Shown here: piece after piece, positions 1-13,400 of the stretch
How the letters are laid out: each line of letters begins with the position of its first letter
Position numbering within the stretch: the first letter of the stretch is position 1
Origin: Terebella lapidaria
Lineage: Eukaryota; Annelida; Polychaeta; Terebellida; Terebellidae
Assembly: GCA_949152475.1 (NCBI GenBank)
Contig: OX424560.1
Coordinates: 8,680,001-8,744,000, forward strand
Length of the DNA: 64,000 bases
Direction of reading: 5' to 3'
Program-made: the position numbers and the translations under genes
Notes under the pieces: model-generated
Databases searched by the model: none
Told to the model about the DNA's origin: nothing
What the model saw: the letters and a program-made list of their open reading frames with translations, nothing else

Positions 1-542
1 AATGTTATGTTTTTATTGGAATTATTGCGAAAGTTTGGAAATCAATCGTATGACGATCTTCCATTATGTTGGGGCGCCCTTGATGTCAGTGTCAGACTTA
101 GTCTAGAAACCGCTGAACAGATTGGCTGGCTGAGCATAACTTGGGGTATCCCATGACGTCATAGTTGACGGTTTCTAGATTTACAAACATCCACTGACAG
201 TTTTTGACACCGCTCTCGGGAGTTGTCAGTGCCTCCAAATAAGTTGATTATCGTAAATTCTGCATCCATGGCAATTTATTTTTAAAAAAAACACAATGAC
301 AAAGAAACTTTGTTTCATGCGATGAAAGAATGAACTGAGCTGCAGCGGCAGGAAGCAGCCCACACAGTCACCGGCAACAACCACTTGTTACTGTTGACAT
401 ATACACACTGACAGCAGGCATTCACGGTGGTGATTCAGATCGTGATGATGACAATGACAGGTTTCTCACGCATACAATTAGAGCTACGACTACCGCAGTT
501 GATGATTGAATAAAATTGTTTTTAAAAGTACAAACCCAAAAT

Positions 543-618
543 GTCCCACAACTTTTAGAAAATCCCCCATAACTTTTTGAAAATCCCCCATAACTTTTGA
601 AAATCCCCCATACATTTC
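543..618. repeat. minisatellite, about 3.5 units of ~21 bp
   Basis: The motif AAAATCCCCCATAACTTTT recurs with small changes about every 20-21 bp. It lies in noncoding DNA. Confidence 0.7.
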
Positions 619-811
619 AAACTGAAGGGGGGATTCTCTCATACTTTGAGTTCCTCTTCCCAATCACTGGATTTCCTTCCCATAGATTTGTTTTTCAATT
701 ATAAATAATTATATTCACACTTTAAATACATTTCACAAAATTTTACAAATGTAGTGCACACAAAATATTTAAGTGTTTTACAGTAGATATTGAAATGCCC
801 ATTACATGTAC

Positions 812-1382
812 TATACTCTGATTTTTCTAACTTGTGTACACCGATTTTTGACGATATTTTTGCGATGCTGAATGTCATCGTTCTATAATTTGGCATGCTT
901 CCCATAGAAGTCAAACGGCAATTTTCTGCCAAATTTCATACTTTAATCGCAAAATTTGAAGAAGTTGGCAATCTACCCCAATGTTAAATTTCAGCCCAAA
1001 ACGGCATCTCGAGAAGCTGAGCATATTCGAGGATTTTGTCCTGTTTATATCCATCAAGATGAAGTTTTATTGTAATTTTGGACCACACGATACAATGGGG
1101 GTATATTCCACACAAACATATTGATTTCGAAAGACTGCACAGTTACAAAACCGAGCAAATGCATAAAATTATATGAGGACCCAGAAATTCAATGACGGGG
1201 TTAAATTTAACATGGGGGTAGATTGTCAACTTTGTCAGTTTTCGCGATGGAAGTCTGGAATTTAGTAGAAAATTGCCGTTGGACTCCCAGGTGAAGTATG
1301 CCAAGTTATAGAACGATATCATTTAGCATCGCAAAAATATCAGCGAAAAACAGTGTAAACGAGTTAGAAAAATCAGAGTATA
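812..1382. mobile_element. fold-back MITE, copy A (571 bp, long inverted repeats)
   Basis: The ends TATACTCTGATTTTTCTAAC and its complement (ending CAGAGTATA) belong to inverted repeats of roughly 180 bp that include a GGCAATCTACCCCAATGTTAAA-like stretch near the inner end. A TA dinucleotide at each edge would fit a Tc1/mariner-type target duplication. There is no coding capacity. A second copy of exactly the same length is at 30670-31240. Confidence 0.75.
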
Positions 1383-1482
1383 GTAGTCAGCATGGTTGAT
1401 ATTTTACAGATGTTTGCTGTGATATGTTTGAGAATAGTTACCGAAGTTTTTTCACTGTACTTATCCAATTTTTCTTGAATAG

Positions 1483-4400
1483 ATTTGATGGTGAACCAAG
1501 CACTGGTTGGATCAACACCGAATGTTCTCATCATGTCATACCTGAAACACACGATCAGCTCAAAGGTGAGATTTGAATCGCTTGCACCATTCCTGGGTAA
1601 TTTCTGGTTATTACTAAAGGTTCAAGATAAATGAAGGTTTATGTGTATTGTTGCATTGCAGATAATCAATTTAGTGGCAGCGATACAAAGTGTCATAAAA
1701 TACACTGACACCAGCAAGCCGTACTGTATCAAAAGTTTGTTTGAAGTCATAGAAATATTCCTCGTTAATGTCAGGTGGGTGTACCTTTAAAAAATACAAT
1801 TATTGTCTATATGAATGAAAATGAGTTCACAAAAATATTTGTACGAGTTCTAAATAATGATTTTGTAAACTATTCATGTTCTGATGCTCAAAATTTTTCA
1901 TCAGTGGATTAACTTTTAAATTTTTCAGTGTCCGTGGCACCTCGGAGGATTCACTTGAACTTGCCCATGTGTTCCTGGCCTTTCTTCATTGGCTGCTGGA
2001 CTGCATGGGCAAGTTCATTCAGAAGCTGGGGGAGGGAAAGTTGCCAGCGGAATATTCCACTTTGCTGGAGCGGGGTTGTGACATTCTTGACAAAATACTG
2101 GAGCTAGAAGAAAACAGGGCGCTTCTCTTCATAGCCAAGCATGATGATGCTGGTGAGTTCACATTACATGGGAGCAAATTACAAACGAACGAGACTATTT
2201 CTGTTTGGACAATTTTCGATAGAGGTTATACTAGTAGATTGTACCATGGTTGGGTGATGTGTGTATCAGATGTGTGTCTGAAACTGATCATTGAGTGATT
2301 CAAAATTCACAGTGGTATTGCTGTGTATTTAAAATTAAAGGATAGAAGTTTTGATCAAGACATGAAAATACCTGTTCTGTTGATTCCTATTCATGATGTT
2401 ACAATTTATGAGGTTATGGTAATCATACATTAGAAAACACCATTGTTTGTTTACTTATCATGCAGTTATCTCTCTCGTCCATATATTCCAGCCTTGTACG
2501 GCAATGTTGAGGTTGCCGAGAACATGATTTGGACGCTTCTCGGGCAGCTACAGAACACACAAGTCGACTCCAAACTCCGAGTGCGATTACACGACTCAAT
2601 CAACGGTCTTGTGAGGTGAGTTGCGAGCTCGCACATTAGATTTCTGCCAAGAAAAATTGTAAAATTGCATCAATGTTTGAATTCTAAATATTTGTCATTT
2701 GATAATATACAGTAAGTGAGTGATTATATATAAAATAAATGTCATTTGGGCCGTTGCAGGATCCAGGATTTCCCGATGAAGCCACAACAGAACCTCGACG
2801 TTTCATTCCAGTTTCTCAACATCAGTATAAATGTGGTCACTGGTATAGAGGCGGTGCTGAATCCCACCAACGACATCAGTCACCTGATAGAGCAACTCTT
2901 GGTCATAGAACAGTCGCACGTTAGTATATGGACAAATATTATAACTCTGGTTATAGAGCGCTCTCACGTTGGTCCATGTATATGAACAAATATTGTAACT
3001 GCTGGTCATCAGATTCTCTCGATGTATATGGACAATTATTATAAGACACTACCAGCATAGATAGAGCTACTGAAACATTGCTGTTGGTTTGGACGATAGT
3101 ATAACGTACATATACTCCATTCATCAATGTAGGAACATTCATCACATTGTTTCCATGTAGGGTAAAACATACGAGTCGACCTTTTGGACAAGTCTTTCGA
3201 CATAACATGGTGAACTATTAATCGTATGTCAGGCGTGTGACAAAATCTCATCAACTGTAATATAGCATTTGGTTTACTGTAATGATCCTCGTATTTCAGG
3301 GTCTGTCCCGGTCGAATCTCTACTGCGAGTTGTTGCGGACGTGTATGATGGGAATGGGTGACGCCGCCGGTGGCACTGATGAGCTCAAGTGGGCGTCCTT
3401 CATGTTCCTCAAGGTTTGTACATGTTACTGGATAGTTATCACCAGTATTTGTCCAGTAACATTACTTAGCAAGTAATTCCGTGATTAATGCTGTCATTGC
3501 TATGTACACTACTACCATGTGCTCCTCACATAATATCGTCACAAGAATTTATTCGATTTTGTTAAAAATATCTAATGTATATCCGGTGGATATCATCCTC
3601 CACTATGATACTTTTTGTTGTTTATGTCCTGTCCCAGGTGCCTCACATCCTGAAGCACCTGGTGAAGCAGCGACCTGAGAAGACAGCATCTGACGAACTG
3701 GAACAAGGACTGCGCAAATTACTGGACTATGTACCCTTGCTAGACGCCACGGACGCCAAGTGCCAGTATGGTGATCCTTATTGTAGTCTTGTATGATGAA
3801 CAGTTGATTTGGTAAAATGTATCAGTGTTAAGTGATATTCTCATGTATTTTCTGGGTATTCGTGCCATTGTTCCACATGGTTTCTTGGCCAATTCAGCCT
3901 CTAGTTCACAAAATGACGACCGTAGCCTAAAACACCAACCATTCATTCGTTCATTCATTCATTCAATCCTTTCTTGATTTTGGATGTTCTGCTGATTTTG
4001 TCAACAGTTGTGAGTGTCTACAGTTCCTGATGCATGAACTCAACAGCAAACCGTCGGTTGTGACAGAAGATGTTGTCAAATCAATACTTAACAGGAGGTA
4101 TATTTATTTCCATATACTGCCTCTGCAAGAGACACTTTTGGAGGCATGTTTCATTCAATCAAAATTAATAGAGTTCAATACAGTTTATGTGGGGTAGCAT
4201 TGCCGTGACCATATATCTTAGGTCTCCATTTAACTGTATAACCATATTCCTTGCTTTCGAATTGTGGTAAATTTTGTGAGTGTATATCTTCATTTTGCAG
4301 ACAATCAGAGAGTCAACGCCAGAAGCCGACAGAACAGCCTGCTCAGCAGCCTAGTGCCGGTCTGATACTTAGAGCTGAGCCCACCCTCTACAGTATTCTC

Positions 4401-7400
4401 AAGGTATGGCTAACTTACCTGGGAGTGTTCTCTTAGAACTAATGAAATGTTCCCACTCAGCCAAATCTACACTTTTACCTTGCATGGAATAATGGCACTA
4501 TAACCATGGAGTCCTATCGGGGTTACATGTAGCAGTGTGTCTGGTGCGATACACAAAAATTCCATGTGTTAAGATGAGCTGTATCGTATGTTGATATCAT
4601 TCTAGCACGACACAAAAACACAATGGATGGAAAAGTCTTCATGGAGGTGGTCGTGTGTCAGTAAAAAAATTTTTCTTCCTTGTAGACCCTTGATACAGAT
4701 TACTCCAAGAACCAGGAGCCACTTCGAGGTGTGCTCTCTCAGATGATGTCCGGGAAGAGTCTCGAGTTGATTCTCGCTGCGGCAGCCGCAAGAGGCAAAG
4801 TCCAAAGCTTTGCCATGAAGATTGTCAAGTGAGTAGTGAGCAGTACATGTAATATGAGATGTTTGATACTACTTGATATAATGACATATAGTTTGGTATT
4901 CATTCTTCATCTTTGCACGAAACATGCACTGAAGTTCTGACAGGAGTCAAATCATGATTATTAGCTTACCAGGTATATCTCAAAGACAAGTGTTTTGAGA
5001 TGTTTCTCCGTACATGTACATTCAGATTCAACGAGTTGTCGAAGCATGCAACAGGAGAGGGCGCTACTGCTGCGCAGATCCGAGCTACGATATTTGACAT
5101 CTCATTCTTGATGCTGTGCCACATCTCCCAGCTCTATGGGTTACAGGTCTGTACTAGTATAACACATACATGATGGAGTTGGTGTTGTCACTGATTCTGA
5201 CTGTTCTGTTACTGGTGCTTTATTCCAAAATGGAAGGTCCACTAAATACATGTATTTGTGTTTATGAATTCTTACAAACAGGACCGATAGATGAAATATT
5301 ATTTCAAACTCATAAAATTTATACTTTTAACCTACACATCTCTCATATGGGCAGTACATTGTACAGTGGTCCCTGTAAGATAAGACACCTCTGAAATAAG
5401 ACTTCAATGTCTATAAAGACTTCTTTCTATTCCCCAAAGATCAATTTAACATGTAAATGAACCTGTGAAATAAGACTTCCTGTAAGATACGACCTCATTT
5501 TTCCTGCAAAAGGTGAGGTCTTATCTTACAGGGACCACTGTACATCCAATTCAAAATCACCATCTTTCCATGAACAATGTTTTTGTAATTAATGCCTTCC
5601 TACCCCCAGATGATTACTTCATGTCCGGAAGGCGAGAACTCATTTTTCGCTCAGTGGGCCACAAAGAGCCTCCCGGAGGAGGGGAAGTACAAGTCACTCG
5701 ATGTGATGTTGCCGCCTGACAACATGAAAGTGGAAGTACTTCTTGGGCAGATCAACCCTGGCAGTGAGCTTCGCATGAGGTGAGGGGTGGGAGGGTGAGA
5801 TGGTCATTGTGGGGGGCAGTAAGGGATGAGACGTGTGGGAAAGGTTCGAGAAGTGAGGGCATTATGGGGCTAGAGAGGTTTGAGTTATTTTCAAAGGATG
5901 GATTATTTGCTGCCATATACTTTGCCATCATAATGAACTCTTTGGAGTGTGTTATGCATGAAATAAGGGGTGCGGGGAGGGTCAGGCCAGTTGTACCAGT
6001 TCGGGGAGAGGGCATTTCAGGGGGTTGGGGAAAGATGGGTTAGAATAGTGTTGATATTAGATTCCAGTAAATGGGTGTGAGGAGGGAACTTTTTGCTGGC
6101 ATGCGTTGGACACTTTTGGTTTTGGCTTTGGAGGCAACTATGAACATTTTAGTAGCCTGGGAGATTTGTGACTCACATTTGTAGATAGGGGCCATGAACT
6201 GTATATTACATGCACATTAGTCATTCGTATAGATACGTGTAATACCAGAAATACATATAACAAGAGAGTTTCTAATTATACATATATGGTAAAAGTATTT
6301 CATCTGTTACTTTCCTTGTAGTTTGACTCGGTGGCACGAGGTCTGTCAGAATGTGCCATACGCTATCCAGGAGGTGTTGTATGCTTGGGAACATGGAACA
6401 CTGCAACAAGAGACTGTACAGGTGGGTAGAACAGTACTCTGTGTGCTGTAATATAGTTTACGTATTCATTGCCTTTCTTAAACCTCTGAAATGAACACTT
6501 CTGGATGTATAAGCATTCATCATAAAGGTCATTAAGTAATGGAAACCTGGCTTTAAACAAATGAAAACCTTTTCATTATGGTAGACGTGATATTGTATTT
6601 ATAACAAAAAGAAGCAAAATGACATATTCATTCAAGTCCTTGATATAAACATCCTCTTTATATGTAAGAACATGTGAAATATTGTGCAAGTATCATTTAG
6701 AGATAACTAGAAAAAAAAAATCTTACACTTAGTTCGTTTATTTCTTGCAGCAAATTGTCGAGAACCTCAAGTTCCGGATGTGCTGCCTGCCCGTCGTCGT
6801 CGTGTCCTGGCTGTGTTCATTCATCACTCTCAGCAATAGCGAGGCCAGGAAAAAACCACTGCAGATTCTTCATTGGTTTGTGACACCGTCGGCTACAGAA
6901 CCCAGCACAAAGTACGGGAATAGTACTTGTGTACTCAGTCAAAATCATTGTTCTTATTTTGGCAATAGTCAGCTTGGATCGTTCTATGTCTGGTGAATGA
7001 ATGTCTCAAGTTAATTTCAGTATATTTACTGGTGTAGGTAGGGATTTTCGTGTATTGATTTTCACTATTTTCATTCGTTTTATGTTTGGTAGTGAATAAT
7101 TTATTCGTTGCGTAGCAGTATGATAGTGGTCAGTGACTATGATTTGTATTGATATTGTATTGTAAGCCTCTCATTGTGTACTGTATATAGTATAATATAT
7201 GCTGGTACAATAATGACGTTCGTGCTTTATAAAATCTGTGCATTAACCACATGCAATGACAGTTGCTTGCAATGTGATTGTTACTGACTTTTAATCTTTT
7301 CAGAAGCAAGACAGGCCCTTCTGAACTGTAAGGAAAATGGAGGGCTGTTCAGAAAATAAATTATTTCCTCTAGTTACCGATTAACCATTATCAATACACC

Positions 7401-10400
7401 CAAGAACAATTGCATCGAATTTTGACTTGTGAATGTTAACTACATCTAACATGATAGCTAGGTGTAGTTGTTCGAAAATAATCGACTAATCTCGTCCGGC
7501 ATTTTTGAAAGGCCGAAGAACAGATTTGGAAAGAAAGATGGCATACGTGTTCATCCAAACTTACCTACCATGCATGACTTGATTGGACTTGATTTTCTTT
7601 GTGCATGTTCCCCTATGATTATCCTAACACATATCAACAGCTGACTTATTGATATCACCATAATTAAGGTCACTTTGTTCAATCATCGCTTTCCGTTTGT
7701 CGCAGCTACTGAAATATTGGTATCGCAATATAGCACTCTTTAGCTAGTTAATATTTGCACTACATGTATTTGTAAATTTCTTAGTCTGATATTTTCGGAT
7801 TATGATGTGTATTCTCCTCTGTATAACACTACTAAAACATATACTAATACCTAAAGAATTCTATAATCAGTGCTTATTGTGATTCTGAATTATAACTTAC
7901 TGTATATATCGTTTCATTGCCATTATAACAAATCTTTCCACACTAACAATGTTCAGCTTGTGAATACGCCCAGAAACCAGAGTGAACACTGCAATACCTC
8001 TATTTATAGATCCAACCTAATGATGGCTATAATGCGGCGAATGGCTCACGACTTCCTGCCACAGTTGCCAGGGATACCAGGCAGGTCCCAGGCATATACC
8101 CTACCCCCCACAACACCCATCGCTAAGGCACTTGTGGAGAAATTCCACAACATTTTCCAGAAGGGCTGCATCAGTATCGAGGCTATTCACCAGATGGAGT
8201 ACTTGCTCAATGTCGGTGGAACGTTGTGGTTCTGTGAAAATATTGTCAAGGTAAGTCCTAGCTCAAGTTGAAACCTAGAACTCCAATCCATATTTCTGAT
8301 CATACACTGAATACCAGTACATACACACTCCAGTCAATCTTTTATCAGAAATATAAGCTTTCAAACAAGAAAATCACATTTCGAATCATAATTTTCCTAT
8401 TTATTGCCATACCACTACCTCTATAATAAACTCTTTGGGTAATCTTACCTTGGCATTCAAAGAAGAGGAGAGAGAAATGAATGTCACAAGAATTTTCTTA
8501 AAATTCCTGACATCCATCTCGAACTCGAAATTGAAGGAAATTACTCTCACACATCTCAGATTCCCCGCGGTGTAGATGTGACGTCACACCGGTCATATGA
8601 TTGACCTTAGCCGCCATTAATTTGCTCCTCCATTGTTGGATGTGCAGCAAGTCTTGCTTTCGGCATTCAAAGTCGAATTTCTTCACGTCTACGATCGTCT
8701 TTAGGCTGTTCTTTGCACAGCTTTTTCTTCAGTAGATCGTTCTTTCGTTGTTAGACTAGCTTAGAGTTAGTGATTTGCGATTTTTTTGGGAGGAAATGGT
8801 AAAGCCTCCCCAGGCCCCTTTCCTTCCCCCATTATCGCCCGTTTGTACTTCGATGTTTGATATGTTTCAGATATGAAGTGCATCGTTTGCAAACACTACC
8901 TTCCTAAGTGGGAGGCTCATAACGCCTGCTGGCAGTGTAGGGACACTGTTTATTGCCGTCCTTCAGCCACCTGTGAGTTATGCGCGGATTGGTCCGTCGA
9001 CGAGTGGAAACTTTGTCTTCAAGGCTTACGGGAGATTCAGGCCCGCAGGTTTGCTGGTTGCCCTACTCCCCCTTCCCCGTCAGATTCTGATAGCGCCAGG
9101 CCGCGTCCCAAGGCGTCTGAGGAACGCAAGCGGCGTTTAGATTTGCAGTTATCCAATGCTGTTTGTGCTGTAAGTTTTGATTTATCATTGTCATTTTCTT
9201 TCAGCCATGTACGGGTCCCGGGAGCCGCGCGTTCGGCTCTCGGCACCCTAACTTCCCCACAACCTACGGGTTTGTGTGGCTCACTTTTGGCTCCCTCTCT
9301 ACTGGCCCCTCGTTCTCATGCTTCTCTGGCTGAACGACCTGGGTTTCAGTGTCCGAGTGTGGTTTCGGGGTCTGCCGGTTCCGTCGGGCTCACGACGGTT
9401 CCCTGCGCCCGGGATCCCTCTGGACAGAGAGTGTTGTTTCCCCCTCCGGGTCGGGCACCTGCCCCCGGAGCTGGGTTTCAACCCCATAGCCAGGGCGGAT
9501 TTCGGTCCGGGCCCGTGTCGCCAGTGATACGGCCGCCGGCACCCGATTTCCCGTCGGTTACTGGACCCCAGGCCGTGGCTACCGGAGCCGTGGCCAGTAG
9601 GGGCCGGGAGCTAAGGGCCATGAGCCGTCCAAACCCATGGGTTCCTGGAGTTTCCATGTCTCCACGGTTTCCACAGTTTCCTTTTTCTGATTCGCCCTGT
9701 GTGTTTCAGATCGCCGAGGATATCAAGGACGATTCCCCTCTTACGGCCCTGCCCTCCGGTTTCGTCGCCTCCAGCCAGGGTATGTTGTCCTTCGCCCAGT
9801 TGGCGGACCAAGGGTCTTCCCGTGCGTCGGAGCCGTCCGGTGTTCCTGTCCAGGGGAGCTCTTCCACGACGTCAGAGCAGCGCCTTAGGGGCGAGCTTCA
9901 GTCTTTTCGGGAAGAGATGTTAGGCCAGTGGCAGCAGTTTCTGGCGAGGTTCACGCCTCCACAGCCGCCACCGCCCCCGTCTTCCCCTCTGCCTAGGGAA
10001 GAGCCGTCTTCAGATGAGGAACCTTCCCTACAGGTCTCTCAGTCGGCTGACCAGCCGTTACCTGGCCCGTCAGGCCTCACGCTTCCGCGAAAGCGTAAGG
10101 CGGACCCGGACCAGGAGGCGGACCAGCCCGAGTCCGACGACCCTCTCTCTTGGGGGGAGAAGTTGGATTTTGTGAAGAGGGTCCTCCCGGGTTTGTGGCC
10201 CGAAGAGCATGCTCCGGCCCCAGTCAAGAAGGTGGCTCGTTCGATGATTTCTTCTGAGATGGAGCACCCCCGGCCGTCGAAGGACGCCTTACGGTTCCCT
10301 CTGTCGCAGGGAGTTCGCGGCTCCATGCAGGAGCGCATGGACGAGACCATCAGGTCCAACAAGTCGGCGATTGGCGCGTATCCTGCTCGCCCGTCTGTCA

Positions 10401-13400
10401 ACGACTACTATACGTCGTCGGAGTTGGACGACAAGCCTACAGCTTTGAGGAGGCATCACCCCCATTACGCCTTTTTCAAGGAGCCTAAGGCCGTGGAGAT
10501 CCCATGGGCGGCCTTGGCCGAGCTGCAGCACACGTTTCGAGTGGGGCTGGCCACGGATTCGGCCATGGACTGGCTGTCGATGGCTACGAGACGGGCCATT
10601 CTTCAGTGCCGTGACCAGGTCCTGGACAACCCTGACGTCGACCGGGATGATTTGGCAGAAGCCTTATTGAGCTGCGCTTCATTGGTCACCTCCATTGGCA
10701 AAGGTGTGGGTGACAAGGTGGCCCTGGACTCCCACTCACTCTGGGTGTCCGAGTTGTGGCGGCGTGACGCCTTCCTCTCATCCCTCAAGTTCGAGGTTCC
10801 GGACCAGCTCATGACAGACATGAGAGTTCTCCACCCCGTTATCCCCTCTTCCGGAGCCCCTACTTCACTTCTACTCCCTGACCGTTCTGCGGAGTTGCGG
10901 GAGGTGAAGAAGGAGGCCGACGAGAAGGCCGCGAAGTCCTCTACTTCTAATGCCCTCCTGAGCCAGTCGAAGTCTCTGGAACGCCTCACGCAACAGATGG
11001 TTTCGGCCTTTAAGAAGCCCCAGTCTGCAGTTCAGCAGTCTCAGCCTCAGCAACAGCCGACTCGTGGCCGTGGTAGAGCTAGAGGCAGGGCCTCAGGGTT
11101 GCCCTTTCGCGGCGCCCCTGCCGGCAGCACCCGAGGAGACCGTGGTCGTGGCCGAGGCCGAGGACGCGGAGAGGCTCCCAAGCCCGCAGGGGAAAAGAAA
11201 CCGGGTACGTATAGCTTCGGATTCCGGGCCGGATCCTTTGCTCGAGTGTCGAGAAGAGCTGCATGGTCAGCTCGTTTCGGTCGATATTCCTTCCTCAGAC
11301 GAGCCCGTAGGAGCTCGTTTAATTCTGTTTTGGAAAGAGTGGGAGCGGCTCGGGGCTTGCCCCTGGGTCGTCTCGACGCTCCGTCGAGGATTCGGCCTGA
11401 AATTCGAGAAATTGCCACCGTTATCGCCCGTCCCAAGGGGGTTCACTCTTCCAAACGATCCAGAACGCCGCCGTGTTCTCCACGAGGAGATAACGGCGAT
11501 GATCGAGAAACAAGCGATAGAACCTGCTCCCGGGGACACTCCCGGGTTCTACAGCGTGTTGTTTGTGGTTCCCAAAGCGTCGGGGGGTTGGAGACCAGTG
11601 ATAGATCTTTCTCCGTTGAACAAGTTCTTAATCGTGCCGACGTTTTCCATGGAAACGCCGGAGCAAGTTCGTTCAGTCATGCCTCGCAATTCGTGGGTGG
11701 TAACGATCGATCTCAAAGATGCCTATTTCCATATTCCAATGAAACCTGCAGTTCGCAAATACCTGAGATTTCTCTATCTCGGCCGCGTATGGCAGTTTCG
11801 GGCGCTCCCGTTCGGATTATCGACAGCGCCGTGGATTTTCACCATGGTGGCTCGGGAAGTCCAGATTCTCGCCCACAAGCGGGGGATTTTTATCCACCAA
11901 TATCTCGACGATTGGCTAATCCGGCACCATTGTCGCGAAACGCTGATCGTCCAAGCACAGTTTGTGGTAAATCTATGCTCACGGATGGGGTTCAAAATCA
12001 ACCAAAAAAAGTCCGACTTGTCACCGCGTCGAGACTTCGTCTTCTTGGGGTATCGTTATCAGACTACCTCAGAGACTGTTTTGCCGACGCTGGATCGTCA
12101 GTCAAAATTATCCGTGCTGTCAGAAGGCTTCCTTCGTCGCATTCCACAGACGGCCAGACGCTGGCAGTCCCTTCTCGGGATGCTAGCGTCCACGGAAAAG
12201 TTAGTTCCGTTGGGCCGCCTGCACATGCGGCCTATTCAGCGGCATCTACACTCTCAATGGTCCCAGGTCACGGGAGACAGATCCCAGCTCGTGCAGGTCT
12301 CTCCGGAAGTCGTTTCCCATCTGCAATGGTGGCTGGATCCCGTCAATCTGCTCCGAGGGTCGTCATTCCGCCGGCCGCTTCCATCCAGGCACGTATTTAC
12401 GGATGCCAGTATGGACGGCTGGGGCGCTCACTGGGACGACAGCGAGGTCTCGGGCACCTGGTCTTCGTCTCAGCAGGAATGGCACATAAACCTGTTGGAA
12501 CTGGAGGCCGTGTTCTTGGCTCTCAGGCATTGGGAAACACATTTCCTCAATCAGGCTGTGTTGGTGGCCACCGACAACTCCACCGTTGTCGCTTACATCA
12601 ACAAGCAGGGCGGTACGAAGTCCCAGTCGCTGTGCCAAGCCGCTATCGACCTCCTGCTCTGGTGTCACGACCGGGGTATTTCGCTTTTCGCGAGGCATAT
12701 CCCTGGTCATATGAATGTTTGGGCGGACCGCCTCTCCCGGAGGGGCCAGGTCCAGGCCATGGAGTGGAGTCTTGCCCCCAGGGTATTCCAATCTCTCTGC
12801 GGCCTATGGGGCACGCCGATGGTCGATTTGTTTGCGACCCGTTGGAACCACAAACTTCCTTCGTATGTGTCTCCCATTCCCGATCCCACGGCCATGTCAG
12901 TGGATGCGATGTCGACGTCCTGGGAGGGCATGTACGCGTATGCTTACCCCCCAGCGGTGTTGTTGGACAAGGTGATCGCCAAGTTTCGGACTCACCAGTG
13001 TCGCCTCCTGCTGATTGCTCCGTGTCTACCGCAGAGGTCGTGGTTCCCGGACCTTCTGGAGTTGATAGTAGACTTCCCTCGTCAGCTTCCGGATCAGTGG
13101 GACCTCCTCAAACAACCTCGCTCCAGCATGTTTCATCAGGCTCCCGCAAGTCTGAAGCTTCATGCCTGGATATTGTCGAGCGATGTTTCCGAAAGAAGGG
13201 ATTTTCAAGGGAGGTGTCCGCTAGGATCGCCCGATCAAATCGAAAATCTTCTTTGGCAGTCTACCAATCGAAGTGGACTTCCTTCTGTGCTTGGTGTCGT
13301 CGCCGGAAGGTTAGTCCTTTCAGAGTCGATGCTCCCCTAATCTCCGAATTTCTTCTCGAAAAGTTCAATGAAGGGCGAGCTCCATCCACGATCGCGGGTT

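Larger units (their letters stand above)
1..1482. other. MED24 intron or upstream DNA without recognised exon
   Basis: I found no coding exon here. The first exon I can place starts after the AG at 1481-1482, in a phase that needs a G from an exon left of the window. The stretch holds a short minisatellite (543-618), a 571-bp fold-back element (812-1382) and a lone TGACGTCA at 154-161. Confidence 0.6.

Noticed and set aside
154..161. Lone TGACGTCA, possibly a solo DIRS end
   Set aside because: The flanks do not match either DIRS ITR family; an 8-bp palindrome can occur by chance.
9170..9204. 35-nt intron in DIRS gag using the nearest AG
   Set aside because: Too short for a usual animal intron, and removal would break the frame.
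11047..12791. Antisense open frames in the DIRS elements (for example 11047-11436 and 12363-12791, repeated in copy 2)
   Set aside because: They lie opposite GC-rich coding DNA and are repeated only because the element is; no domain is visible.
12800..13110. Functional DNA methyltransferase in the DIRS polyprotein
   Set aside because: The region matches the DIRS extension sometimes given that name, but I cannot see a DPPY-type catalytic motif (only YAYPP).
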